The notes: generated from the sequence alone by a model not told the origin. Positions 6,450 to 14,872 are shown, counted from the first letter of the stretch. The stretch: DNA of 18,539 bases from an uncultured Opitutia bacterium (GCA_903895475.1 CAITUF010000325.1:1-18539), one strand, 5' to 3'. Numbers and translations: made by a program.

Positions 6450-8168
6450 ATGTCCTCTGCCAATCGCCCGCAGGAACGTCCCGGCGACACCCGCGTCCTC
6501 GATTGCCTTTATCGCGTGGGCGCGTTCGTCAACGCGACCGAAGACCCCCGGGAAGCTCTCGACTTCATTCTGGCTGAGATCGTCCATAGTTTGAACGCTT
6601 CCAGCGCTTCGATTGCGTTACTTGAGCCGACGACTGGTTCGCTCCGGATTGAAGTGAGTAATGGGCTCGCTGCCGACTCTATCCAGCAGGTCATGGCTCA
6701 AGGGCAGGGTGTCACTGGCTGGGTCGCCTTACATGCGCGGCCCTTATTGATTCCCGATGTCTCCAAGGATCCACGCTATGTCGAGCTGCGCCAAGGCATT
6801 CGGTCCGAGTTGGCCGTGCCGATGGAACTCATGGGGAATGTCATCGGGGTCGTTAATTGTGACTCCGATCGCTTGGCCGCCTTTACCGAGGCCGATGTCG
6901 CTTTTCTATCTCTACTGACCAACGAGGCCTCCAAGGCCGTCGGTCGAATTTGGTTGCTGAGGCAGTTGCGTTCCAAGGCCGCCCAGTTGGAGGCGCTCGT
7001 CGGTGCCGCGCAGGAATTGGCCCGGGAACGGGATGAGCCGGGCATTGCGGCGGACTTGGCTCGGCATACGCGAGCCTTACTGGGTGCACGCGCAGTCGCT
7101 TATTATCGGCTCAACGACCGCGAGCTCGCCTTGGGCTTCTTGGACGGCGAGTGCGCCGGTAGCGTGTTCAACCCGGTCACGAGCATTGATCAGACCTCCA
7201 TCGGCACGGCCGCGACCCGGCGGCGGGCGTTGGTTGTACCCATCGCTGGTAAATCCGAAGAGCACCTCTTCACGCGCCTCATCGACCCCGTGGCATCGTC
7301 TTCGTTGATGGCCGTGCCCGTGCGTTATGAGGATGAGACCTTTGGCGTGCTGGTTTGCGTGTCGATGGGAGCCTATCGTTTTTCTGATGATGATAAGCAT
7401 CTCGTGACCGCCCTGTCGTCCTTCGGCGCGTCCTCGATTCAGAATGCCCGTCTTTACGCTAAGGTCTTTACGGTCGAAGAGGGCCTCCGCCGCAGCGAAC
7501 GTCTCACTGCGCTCGGCCTACTTTCCGCTGAGGTGGCGCACGAGATTCGTAATCCGCTCACAGTCATGAAACTGCTCTGTGATACGTTAGGTCAAGGCTT
7601 GGGCTCCGATGACCCCAAGCAGGAGGACCTCGGTGTCATGCGGGAGAAGGTCACGCATATGGAGGGCGTCGTCTCCCGTGTGCTCGGCATGAGCAAGGCG
7701 CAGTCGGGTGCCTTCAAGTCTTTCCCGCTCGATGGGGCTGCGGATAGCGCGGTGCTGCTCTTGCGCCTGAAGTTTCAGCAGGCGGGCGTGGAGGCTACGG
7801 TCGTTTCCGACCCGGACCTCCCTTTTGTCGAAGGCAACCCTGGTCAAATCCAGCAGGTCTTCCTGAACCTTCTCCTGAACGCCGTTCAGGCTATGCCAAG
7901 AGGCGGCAAGCTGTCGTTGCGGGTGGCTCGTGAGCCTGGTCCGCAGGGCGAAGTCATCTCGGTGCGCATTGCGGATACGGGCTCGGGTATTTCTCCGGAA
8001 ATCCTGCCGAAAATCTTTGAGTCGTTCTTTACGAGCCGGGAAGACGGTACCGGCCTCGGCTTGGCCATCGTGAAGCGCATCCTTCGCGATCACCGTGGCG
8101 ATATCGTCGTCGAGTCTTCCGGGCCCGCCGGGACGACGTTCAAGTTTTGGATTCCGGCCCTGAAGTAA
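6450..8168 (+). CDS. Soluble sensor histidine kinase with two GAF domains
   Basis: The product is 572 residues without any membrane segment, so it should sense a cytoplasmic signal. GAF 1 covers about residues 16-165 (SIALLEP..., GVTGWVALHARPLLIPDV, LAVPMELMGNVIGVVN). A second, more divergent GAF covers about 185-335 (LMAVPVRYEDETFGVLVCV). A short coiled linker leads to the HisKA helix with phospho-accepting H364 in AEVAHEIRNPLTVMK. The ATPase domain has the N box (FLNLLLNAVQ, 471-480), G1 DTGSGI (509-514), an F box (IFESFFTS) and G2 GTGLGLAI (533-540), so it should be an active kinase. No response regulator is present in the window. It follows cysE by 3 bases, and its 3' end overlaps the convergent dedA gene by 29 bases. 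The ligand is unknown. Confidence 0.92.
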   Translation: MSSANRPQERPGDTRVLDCLYRVGAFVNATEDPREALDFILAEIVHSLNASSASIALLEPTTGSLRIEVSNGLAADSIQQVMAQGQGVTGWVALHARPLLIPDVSKDPRYVELRQGIRSELAVPMELMGNVIGVVNCDSDRLAAFTEADVAFLSLLTNEASKAVGRIWLLRQLRSKAAQLEALVGAAQELARERDEPGIAADLARHTRALLGARAVAYYRLNDRELALGFLDGECAGSVFNPVTSIDQTSIGTAATRRRALVVPIAGKSEEHLFTRLIDPVASSSLMAVPVRYEDETFGVLVCVSMGAYRFSDDDKHLVTALSSFGASSIQNARLYAKVFTVEEGLRRSERLTALGLLSAEVAHEIRNPLTVMKLLCDTLGQGLGSDDPKQEDLGVMREKVTHMEGVVSRVLGMSKAQSGAFKSFPLDGAADSAVLLLRLKFQQAGVEATVVSDPDLPFVEGNPGQIQQVFLNLLLNAVQAMPRGGKLSLRVAREPGPQGEVISVRIADTGSGISPEILPKIFESFFTSREDGTGLGLAIVKRILRDHRGDIVVESSGPAGTTFKFWIPALK

Positions 8169-8799
8169 GCAGTCGCTTGGCGGCGGTCCATACGACCGGC
8201 ACAAACGAGACGACTACCACGATAAGGATGACCTTGTGGAGTTGGTCGGCGAGTGACGTGGTGCCTAAGAAGTGGCCGAGCCAGACGAGCGAGCTCACCC
8301 AGAGGATTCCTCCGAGGCTATTCCAGCGCAGGAAGCGGGCCGTCGGCATCTGGCCCATACCAGCGGCAAATGGTACAAAGGTACGCATTAACGGAACATA
8401 GCGTGCCAGGACGATAGCGAGTGGTCCTTTTTCAGCAAAATAGCTGCGGGCCGCCTCGAGGTGTCGGCGTTTAAACCACCAGCTGTCGGCGCGATTCGCC
8501 ATGATGTGGCCATATTTACGGCCGAGCCAGTATCCCGTCTGGTCACCGATGATGGCTGCGGCCGTCAAGGCCAAGGTGAGTTCCCACGGGTTAAAGAAGG
8601 CCGGGCGATCACCGTTGGCAACGGAGAGGACGCCTGCCGTGACGAGCAAGGAGTCGCCGGGGAGGAAGAAGCCTGCGAGTAAACCGGTCTCCGCAAAGAT
8701 GATCAGGCACATCAGGGAGATGCCCCCGACTTGGATCATCTGTCGGAGCCCTTCGGCGGTGTGGAGGTGGGACCAAAGGTCGCTGAACCAAGAAAGCAT
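8140..8799 (-). CDS. DedA-family membrane protein
   Basis: The product is 219 residues with several hydrophobic segments (about 22-45, 50-62, 73-90, 125-150, 160-180, 188-205). It has the DedA (SNARE-associated/VTT) hallmarks: an early glutamate (E37 in FAETGLLAGFFLPGDS), GDQTGYWLGRKYG (85-97) and the re-entrant segment with R133 and R139 in LARYVPLMRTFVPFAAGMG. Members such as E. coli YqjA and YghB support membrane energetics and lipid-carrier flipping; which role applies here is unknown. The ATG at 8799 was chosen because it precedes the first conserved helix. The frame stays open to 8985, but that part would run 107 bases into glnD and is rich in unlikely Cys and Arg. The start codon lies inside a 14-base palindrome. 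Confidence 0.9.
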   Translation of the reverse strand: MLSWFSDLWSHLHTAEGLRQMIQVGGISLMCLIIFAETGLLAGFFLPGDSLLVTAGVLSVANGDRPAFFNPWELTLALTAAAIIGDQTGYWLGRKYGHIMANRADSWWFKRRHLEAARSYFAEKGPLAIVLARYVPLMRTFVPFAAGMGQMPTARFLRWNSLGGILWVSSLVWLGHFLGTTSLADQLHKVILIVVVVSFVPVVWTAAKRLLTSGPESKT

Positions 8800-8846
8800 G
8801 CTTTCACTAAGAAGGCTTTCACCCGCTTGGCAATCGCCTTGAAAGC
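8792..8846. repeat. Palindrome over the dedA start codon, with further half-sites
   Basis: GAAAGCATGCTTTC (8792-8805) is a perfect 14-base palindrome whose centre overlaps the dedA start codon (8799-8797 on the minus strand). More copies of the half-site occur at 8815-8820 (GCTTTC) and 8841-8846 (GAAAGC). In the dedA transcript, GAAAGC and GCUUUC copies could pair in alternative ways around the start. It may be an operator or a translational control element. Confidence 0.45.
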
Positions 8847-8878
8847 TGCATCCGTCCTCGCCACGCTCTGGTCCACCG

Positions 8879-11560
8879 ATGTCGCCCGAATTTGATTCCT
8901 CCACCGTTCGCCTCCGGCAATCCGCCCTGCAGCATGGGTTGGCCGGGCAAGCGGCGCAGGAGGGGTCGGTCGTCCCGCGGGCCAAGGCTTTTCTCCAGGA
9001 AGCTCGGGAGATTCAGTTGGCCGCGCATCGTTCGGGTATTCCGGGTGATGAGGTCGCCAAACTTCGTTCCGATGCGATTGATATCGTCATCGACGCCCTG
9101 TACCTCCGCGCAGGACCAGCCGCCGCCGTCCTGACACTGGTAGCGACGGGTGGTTATGGCCGCGCGGAGCTTTGTCCGCTGAGCGATATCGACCTCCTCG
9201 TCTTGGTCCCGGCGCATACGGCGGATACCAAGCAGGCGGTGGAAACGATTCTCTACCCGTTGTGGGATGTCGGACTAAAGGTCGGTCAATCGGTCCGCAC
9301 GGTCGCCGAAGCCGCCGATTACGCCCGTAATGACTTACACCTTCACGTCGCCTTACTCGAGACGCGTCTTCTGTGCGGCGAACGCTCGCAGTTTACTCAG
9401 CTGGAAGGGCGGCTATCCGAGCTTTTGAGCGGTCAGGCTTGGCAACCCTTGGCTAAAGCCATCGTGGAGTCGCAACGAAAGCGTCGTGAAAAGGCTGGCG
9501 GTAGTGCCTACCTTCAGGAGCCCGACCTCAAGAACGGGGTAGGGGCGCTCCGCGATGTCCAAGGTTGCGTTTGGCTGGCCCGCATCGCCCGCGGCGTCGC
9601 TGGACCGCGCGGCCTCGGTGCCACGGGTTTTTTACCGACCTCCGACCTTGCCAAGTTCGAGCAAGCCCGGGCTTGCCTATTGCGCCTGCGGTGTGAGCTC
9701 CATTTTCAGGTGACCCGTCCGACGGAGCAGCTTTCCCTCGAACGCCAAGACACGATTGCCGAAGCCTTGGGTTACCCGGGTGATTTGAAGTCCCGTATCG
9801 GTGCCTTGATGCGTGATTACTTTGACGCCGCTGATCACGTTCGCCGTTGTGCGGAGATGGTCGAGGGTGCCGTGCTGGGCGAGCCCGAGCCCGTGGGGTG
9901 GGGCGAAGCCATTTTGGTCGATGGCTTCCGGCTTGTGCCTGGCGGCACGGTCGCTGCTCAGCATCGTCTGATTTTTGAAGAGGACCCTGGTCGCCTCGTC
10001 CGCCTCTTCCGTTTATGCCAAGTCCATGAGGCTCGCCCGGAGCGGGCACTTTCATTGTTGGTCCGCGAGCGGGCTCATCTGTTGTCGCCCGATGTCGCCT
10101 ACGCCGAAGAGTCTTGCAGCGCCCTTAGGGCAATGCTGACCGAGGCGGGCCGGGTCTACGGCGCGCTCCACGCGCTGCGTGAGCATGACCTACTTTACCG
10201 ACTCGTACCGGAGTTCGCTGGTTTACACTGCTTGGTGCAGTTTGAGTTCTATCACCGTTGGACCGCGGATGTGCACACGCTCCGTTGCTTGATGGAGTTA
10301 GACGAGATTTACGAAGGCAAGACCGAGGTCGATCGGCGCTACCGCGAGGTCGTCTTGGGCTCGGAGGCACCCTCGTTCCTCTACGCCATCCTTTTCCTGC
10401 ACGATATCGCCAAGGCGGGCGGCATCGCCGGACATGCCGAACGCGGTGTCCCCATTGCCGAGGTCGTCCTGGAGCGCTTGGGCTTCGACGCCCGCGAACG
10501 TGAAGTCGCTGCTGCGGTCATTCGCCACCATTTAATTATGGGTATCTACTGGCAACGCCATGACGTGGATGATCCCGCTAACATCGAGCGCTTTGCATCG
10601 ATTGTCGGTGATGAACAGGTCCTGCGGAGCCTACATGTGCACACCCGTTGCGATGCCCGCGCCACTTCGCCGGACCTTTGGACGAGCTTTAAGGATGGCC
10701 AGCATTGGACGCTTTATCGTCGTACCTTAGCCAAGCTCGCCGGCGAAACCGAAGCCGAGGCCGAAGTCGCCGCGACGGCCTTGCGCGAACAGACCGCGGA
10801 ACTCTTGGCAGGGACCGTACCAGCGGATGAATTGGAGGCCCATTTCACCCAGATGCCTTCCGGGTATTTCTTGCACGTCGCGCCGGAGGATGCGGCAGTA
10901 CACGTAGGGTTAATTCATCGCCTCATCGCCACCGTCGCCCACGAAGATGCCGAACAGTCGCTCCAGCCGATTGTGGAGTGGCACGACGACGTCGGCTCCG
11001 GTCAGTCCGCCGTCACCGTGGTGACGTGGGACCGCGCTGGCCTCTTTAGTCGCATGGCGGGGGCTTTCGCGGTCGCTGGCATCAACATCGTCTCTTGTCG
11101 CGCGTTCTCGCGGGAGGACGACGTCGCGATCGACTTCTTTAAAGTTGTCTTACCGGTCGGTAAGGAACTCGGTGCCAAACAGAAGTTCGCTGCAGCCTTA
11201 GCCAGTTCTTTGGTCGGTGGCTACGACCTGATCGACGAAGTCGGCCAAGAGGAAGTCCGGGCCACGTTGACGGCCCCGCGGCGTAAGGCCTTTGTGCCAC
11301 TCGCCGCCGAGGTCAGCGTCTATTACGAAGAAGCCTTGGGTCGAACAGTGGCTGAGGTGCAGTGTAATGACCGCCTCGGCCTCTTATTCCGGATGGGCTT
11401 GGTCATTCGTGGGGCGGGCTATGCGATTACTTTCGCGAATATTTCGACGGAACAAGGGTTTGCCTTGGATACCTTCTACCTGACCCCTGAACGTGGGCTG
11501 ACGACGACCCCGCAAAGTCCCGAGGCCTTAGCAGATGGGCTCCGCCAGGTGGTTTCCTGA
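8879..11560 (+). CDS. glnD: [Protein-PII] uridylyltransferase / uridylyl-removing enzyme
   Basis: GlnD senses glutamine and adds or removes UMP on PII proteins, so linking nitrogen status to glutamine synthetase activity and transcription. The 893 residues show the full domain order. A nucleotidyltransferase domain has the GGYGRAEL motif (91-98) and SDID with catalytic D103 and D105. A helical linker includes YLQEPDLKNGVGALRD. The HD hydrolase domain starts at H466 (VHTLR) and has H508-D509 in FLHDIAKAGG. Two C-terminal ACT domains lie at about 712-785 (VTVVTWDRAGLFSRMAGAF) and 822-890 (VAEVQCNDRLGLLFRMG), the usual glutamine sensors. All catalytic residues are present. No PII or glutamine synthetase gene lies in the window. 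The start lacks a Shine-Dalgarno; the gene diverges from dedA with 79 bases between. Confidence 0.95.
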   Translation: MSPEFDSSTVRLRQSALQHGLAGQAAQEGSVVPRAKAFLQEAREIQLAAHRSGIPGDEVAKLRSDAIDIVIDALYLRAGPAAAVLTLVATGGYGRAELCPLSDIDLLVLVPAHTADTKQAVETILYPLWDVGLKVGQSVRTVAEAADYARNDLHLHVALLETRLLCGERSQFTQLEGRLSELLSGQAWQPLAKAIVESQRKRREKAGGSAYLQEPDLKNGVGALRDVQGCVWLARIARGVAGPRGLGATGFLPTSDLAKFEQARACLLRLRCELHFQVTRPTEQLSLERQDTIAEALGYPGDLKSRIGALMRDYFDAADHVRRCAEMVEGAVLGEPEPVGWGEAILVDGFRLVPGGTVAAQHRLIFEEDPGRLVRLFRLCQVHEARPERALSLLVRERAHLLSPDVAYAEESCSALRAMLTEAGRVYGALHALREHDLLYRLVPEFAGLHCLVQFEFYHRWTADVHTLRCLMELDEIYEGKTEVDRRYREVVLGSEAPSFLYAILFLHDIAKAGGIAGHAERGVPIAEVVLERLGFDAREREVAAAVIRHHLIMGIYWQRHDVDDPANIERFASIVGDEQVLRSLHVHTRCDARATSPDLWTSFKDGQHWTLYRRTLAKLAGETEAEAEVAATALREQTAELLAGTVPADELEAHFTQMPSGYFLHVAPEDAAVHVGLIHRLIATVAHEDAEQSLQPIVEWHDDVGSGQSAVTVVTWDRAGLFSRMAGAFAVAGINIVSCRAFSREDDVAIDFFKVVLPVGKELGAKQKFAAALASSLVGGYDLIDEVGQEEVRATLTAPRRKAFVPLAAEVSVYYEEALGRTVAEVQCNDRLGLLFRMGLVIRGAGYAITFANISTEQGFALDTFYLTPERGLTTTPQSPEALADGLRQVVS

Positions 11561-11618
11561 ATTAGGTCCCCCTTGCTTCGGCTGGAAAAAGGCTTAAGGC
11601 TATCCAGGTATCACCGCT

Positions 11619-12230
11619 ATGACCTCGAACCTCCTGCACTTAGGTCGTCTTTGCCTCGCGCTGACGGCCTGCCTTAGTCTCTCCGCCGCCGAAACCGCTG
11701 CCCCCGCTTCCAAGCCCATGACCACTCCTCCTAAACTTGAAAAGGCCACCTTCGGAGCCGGTTGCTTCTGGGGCGTCGAATACCAATACCGGAAGATTCC
11801 CGGCGTCAGCGAAGCCGTCTCCGGCTACAGCGGCGGTAAGACCGAGAACCCCACCTACCGGCAAATCTGCCAAGATAGTACCGGCCATGCCGAAGTCATC
11901 GAGGTCACCTTCGACCCGGCTAAAATCAGCTTCCGACAGTTGGTGGAATACTTTTTCCGGATGCATAACCCGACGCAGGTCGACCGCCAAGGCCCGGACG
12001 TAGGGGACCAATACCGTTCCGTGATTTTCTTCCACTCGCCTGAGCAGAAGAAGGTCGCTGAAGAGGTGAAGGCCGCGTTGACCGCCGCTAAGGTCTTTGC
12101 CGAGCCCATCGCGACCAAGATCGAAGCCGCGCAGACTTTCTGGAAAGCCGAAGAATACCACCAGCGCTATTACGAGAAGAAGGGTGGCCGTCCGTATTGC
12201 CACCTGATCGAGTACGCTCCCGGCAAGTAA
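11619..12230 (+). CDS. msrA: Exported peptide-methionine (S)-S-oxide reductase
   Basis: MsrA reduces the S form of methionine sulfoxide in oxidised proteins. The catalytic motif GAGCFWG contains C49. The substrate-site segment STGHAEVIEV holds E92, and HNPTQVDRQGPDVGDQYRS is the conserved mid-region. C194 in RPYCHL is a likely resolving cysteine, as MsrAs recycle through C-terminal cysteines. Unlike cytosolic E. coli MsrA, this copy has a leader of about 24 residues (LLHLGRLCLALTACLSLSAAE). The stretch LTAC (15-18) fits a lipobox, so it may be a lipoprotein attached at C18, or be cut later after LSAA. An in-frame ATG at 11718 would give a leaderless form, but no ribosome binding site supports it. 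AGG lies about 10 bases before the chosen start. rarA follows closely. Confidence 0.93.
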   Translation: MTSNLLHLGRLCLALTACLSLSAAETAAPASKPMTTPPKLEKATFGAGCFWGVEYQYRKIPGVSEAVSGYSGGKTENPTYRQICQDSTGHAEVIEVTFDPAKISFRQLVEYFFRMHNPTQVDRQGPDVGDQYRSVIFFHSPEQKKVAEEVKAALTAAKVFAEPIATKIEAAQTFWKAEEYHQRYYEKKGGRPYCHLIEYAPGK

Positions 12231-12235
12231 GCTCC

Positions 12236-13597
12236 GTGGGGGCCGCGCATCACGGGTCGGACGCGTCTCTGCCGGGTTTCGGCCAGGCGGAGCCTACCCC
12301 TGAAATACCTGCCCGGCGCCGACCCATGGCGGCACGCATGCGCCCGCGAAATCTCAGCGAGGTCGTGGGCCATGCCGCCTTACTGGGGCCGAACGCGTTG
12401 CTGCCTCGCCTAATCAAAGCCGACAACTTTGGCTCGCTGCTGTTTTACGGTCCACCGGGATGCGGTAAGACCACGTTAGCCGAAGTGATTGCCGCCGAAA
12501 CGGAGTCCACGGTTGTGCGCGTCAACGCGGTCCTTTCAGGCACGCCGGAACTACGCGAGGTCCTCGCCGAAGCCCGGCGCTCACCTTCGCGTAAGACCGT
12601 CCTCGTGGTCGACGAGATCCATCGTTTCAATAAAGCGCAGCAGGATTTACTCCTGCCCGACGTCGAAGCCGGCGTGGTGCGTCTCATCGGTTGCACGACG
12701 CATAATCCGGGACTCTATATCGTGCCGGCCTTGTTGAGCCGCAGTCATTTATTTCGGCTCGATCCGTTGGGCGTCGACGAGATCGCGGCCTTCCTAGCCA
12801 CGGCCTTGGCGGATGCCGAACGCGGACTAGGTGCCTTGGGCATTAAGGCCTCGCCAGCAGTGCTGCATCAGGTGGCGGAAATGGCTTCGGGCGACTTGCG
12901 TCGTGCCTTGAACTGCCTAGAAACCTTGGTGCTGTCGGCCCCTGCCTTGGGGATGGTAACGGATGAGGCCGTCGGTGCTTTCGCCCGTGAGCGTCGCATC
13001 CGTTACGATGATGGCGGCGACGACCACTACGATACCGCCTCGGCCTTTATTAAATCTGTCCGCGGGAGTGATCCCGATGCGGCGCTTTATTGGTTGTTCC
13101 TGATGTTGGCGGGTGGCGAAGAACCCCGCTTCATCGCCCGCCGACTCGTGATTTGCGCTTCTGAGGACGTCGGGTTAGCCGATTCCCGAGCCTTGGGTAT
13201 CGCCACGGCCGCTTTTCAGGCCTGCGAAATGGTGGGCCTCCCCGAGTGCGAGTATGCCTTGGCGCATGCGACGCTCTTTCTCGCCTTGGCTCCGAAGAGC
13301 AACAGCACGACCCAAGCCATCGCGGCGGCCAAGGAAGCCGTCCGTTCCCAACCTCGGCAAGAAGTCCCGTTACACCTCAAGGACGCCCACAATGCTTTTA
13401 ATAAAGGTCAAGGGAACGGCGGTACTTACCAATACAGCCACGATTACCCGGATGGAATCAGCGGACAGGATTACCTGAGTAAGCCACTCTCGCTCTATCA
13501 GCCCGTCACGGCGGGTGCGGAGGCGGGTCTCGCGGAGCGCTTAGCGCACTTACGGAAACTTAAAGAAGCGATTCGCTCGCGCGGGGGTCGCCCGTGA
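12236..13597 (+). CDS. rarA: Replication-associated recombination AAA+ ATPase RarA/MgsA
   Basis: RarA (MgsA) is a clamp-loader-like AAA+ ATPase acting at stalled replication forks. Walker A GPPGCGKT, Walker B VLVVDEIHRFNKAQQD, and the sensor 1 region IGCTTHNPG are all present. They are followed by the family's own C-terminal part (SFIKSVRGS-like FIKSVRGSDPDAALYWL, then FIARRLVICASEDVGLAD and LALAPKSNSTTQA). With the GTG at 12236 the product is 453 residues, close to the 447 of E. coli. That start lies 5 bases after the msrA stop. Alternatives are a TTG at 12197 overlapping msrA, or ATGs at 12326 and 12338 that would remove the N-terminal tail. The tail has SLPGF, a weak candidate for a clamp-binding motif. 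The stop overlaps the dus start by GTGA. Function is secure, the start is not. Confidence 0.9.
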   Translation: MGAAHHGSDASLPGFGQAEPTPEIPARRRPMAARMRPRNLSEVVGHAALLGPNALLPRLIKADNFGSLLFYGPPGCGKTTLAEVIAAETESTVVRVNAVLSGTPELREVLAEARRSPSRKTVLVVDEIHRFNKAQQDLLLPDVEAGVVRLIGCTTHNPGLYIVPALLSRSHLFRLDPLGVDEIAAFLATALADAERGLGALGIKASPAVLHQVAEMASGDLRRALNCLETLVLSAPALGMVTDEAVGAFARERRIRYDDGGDDHYDTASAFIKSVRGSDPDAALYWLFLMLAGGEEPRFIARRLVICASEDVGLADSRALGIATAAFQACEMVGLPECEYALAHATLFLALAPKSNSTTQAIAAAKEAVRSQPRQEVPLHLKDAHNAFNKGQGNGGTYQYSHDYPDGISGQDYLSKPLSLYQPVTAGAEAGLAERLAHLRKLKEAIRSRGGRP

Positions 13598-14604
13598 GCA
13601 AGGTTGCGCCGCGGTTGCCTTGGTTTGGCCCTGGCCGCTTTCCTTTGTACCTTGCTCCGATGGCTCGGCATACCGACGTCGCTTTCCGTCAGCTATGTAA
13701 AGAGCAGGGGGCGGACGTCATGGTCAGCGAGTTCGTCCAGTCGGAAGCTCTCATCCGTGGTAACGCCAAGGCCTGGGAGATGGTCGACTTCACGGAAACT
13801 CAACGTCCCATGGGGGTCCAGATCTTCGGGGCGACCCCGGCTTCCATGGCCCAAGCCGCCCGGCAAGTCTGTGATCGGGTCCGACCCGACTTCCTTGACC
13901 TCAATTTTGGCTGCCCGGCCCATAAAGTCATCGAGCAGAACGCCGGCTCTGGCCTCCTTCGCTGCCCGGCCCTCCTTTACGACCTCGTGAAAGCGGTCAA
14001 AGACGCCATTCCGGACGTCCCGCTGACGGCCAAGATGCGGCTGGGCTGGGATTATGCGTCCGTCGTGGCGGTGGAAGTCGCCGTTCGGCTCGAGCAATTA
14101 GGCGTCGAGGCCATCGCCGTGCATGGCCGGACGAAAGAGCAGGGCTACTCGGGCGAAGCTCATTGGGGTTACATCGCCCAAGTGGCCGCCGCGGTCTCGA
14201 TTCCGGTGATTGGTAATGGAGACGTTAAGGACGGCTTATCAGCGAAGCGTCGGCGCGACGAGAGTGGTGTCTCGGGCCTCATGGTCGGCCGGGCGGCACT
14301 TTCGAATCCTTGGATCTTTAATGAAATCAAGGCGGCCTTGGCGGGGCAGGGTGAGATCACCCCTGTCATTACTGCTCAGAAACGATGGGATGCCATCATC
14401 CGCCTTTCGGAGCTGACCTTAGAAGTCCATGCCTCTCGGCTAGGTTCGCGTGATGTGCGTTGGATGTTGGATCGGCTTCATCCGTTGACGCATGGTCTGC
14501 CAGGCTCGCGAAAAATCCGTGACCGGATGCGCAGCTGTCTCTCGCTCGATGACCTTCGGCATCTGCGCGCTGAACACCTCGCGGAACTTCTGGTAACTGA
14601 ATAA
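13594..14604 (+). CDS. dus: tRNA-dihydrouridine synthase (DusB-like)
   Basis: This FMN enzyme reduces uridines in tRNA D-loops with NADPH. The 336 residues show the Dus barrel: the LAPM strand at residues 20-23 that opens the flavin pocket, VQIFG (75-79), catalytic C107 in LDLNFGCPAHKV, K147 in AKMRLGW, H177 in AVHGRTKEQGYSG, then IGNGDVKD and VGRAALSNPW for phosphate binding. A C-terminal helical domain for tRNA binding follows. The overall look is closest to the DusB type, but the exact U position modified cannot be read from sequence. The GTG start overlaps the rarA stop (GTGA, 13594-13597), with GGGGG 6 bases upstream of the GTG, which points to translational coupling. The next 382 bases have no gene. 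Confidence 0.93.
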   Translation: MSKVAPRLPWFGPGRFPLYLAPMARHTDVAFRQLCKEQGADVMVSEFVQSEALIRGNAKAWEMVDFTETQRPMGVQIFGATPASMAQAARQVCDRVRPDFLDLNFGCPAHKVIEQNAGSGLLRCPALLYDLVKAVKDAIPDVPLTAKMRLGWDYASVVAVEVAVRLEQLGVEAIAVHGRTKEQGYSGEAHWGYIAQVAAAVSIPVIGNGDVKDGLSAKRRRDESGVSGLMVGRAALSNPWIFNEIKAALAGQGEITPVITAQKRWDAIIRLSELTLEVHASRLGSRDVRWMLDRLHPLTHGLPGSRKIRDRMRSCLSLDDLRHLRAEHLAELLVTE

Positions 14605-14627
14605 GTTGATTTTGCAGGGCTTCGACA

Positions 14628-14798
14628 CCTGTTCGTCACACGTGCAATAAAAACCTCATTTTGTTACTCGCAGGCCCCCTGTTAATAACCTGTGCAGGGC
14701 TTGCTCTTGTGACGTCGGAAGGGCCGCCCATCAACAGGGTCGTATTCGCACCCGCGGATCACATCACCCCGCCTCTTTCCCCAAGCGCCTTTAACAGG
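14628..14798. repeat. Four CCTGTT sites, two in each orientation
   Basis: CCTGTT occurs at 14628-14633 and 14678-14683 on the plus strand, and as AACAGG at 14733-14738 and 14793-14798. Start-to-start spacings are 50, 55 and 60 bases. The two central copies extend to CCCTGTTAAT and, inverted, CCCTGTTGAT. The first pair faces the second pair. A 10-base direct repeat, TGCAGGGCTT, starts at 14613 and again exactly 80 bases later. These could be binding sites for an initiator or regulator. Confidence 0.4.
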
Positions 14799-14843
14799 CG
14801 TTGAATTAACAAAACAAACCATTAGTAGTCAACGACTTGCAAA

Positions 14844-14872
14844 TTGACAATTCCGAGTCCAACTCGTGAAAA
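14844..14872 (+). promoter_or_regulatory. Candidate dnaA promoter
   Basis: TTGACA (14844-14849) is a perfect -35 hexamer. Seventeen bases later TGAAAA (14867-14872) matches three of six -10 bases. Transcription would begin near 14879, about 108 bases before the dnaA ATG. The CTCG repeats overlap the -10 box and start region, so a factor binding there could control dnaA. The weak -10 keeps confidence moderate. Confidence 0.45.

Noticed and set aside
8800..8985. N-terminal extension of the dedA frame to 8985
   Set aside because: It would overlap glnD by 107 bases, is full of Cys and Arg, and precedes the conserved DedA region, which starts well at 8799.
14822..14830. TTAGTAGTC as a DnaA-trio
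   Set aside because: Only two TAG triplets are present and there is no adjacent DnaA box or GC cluster in the expected order.
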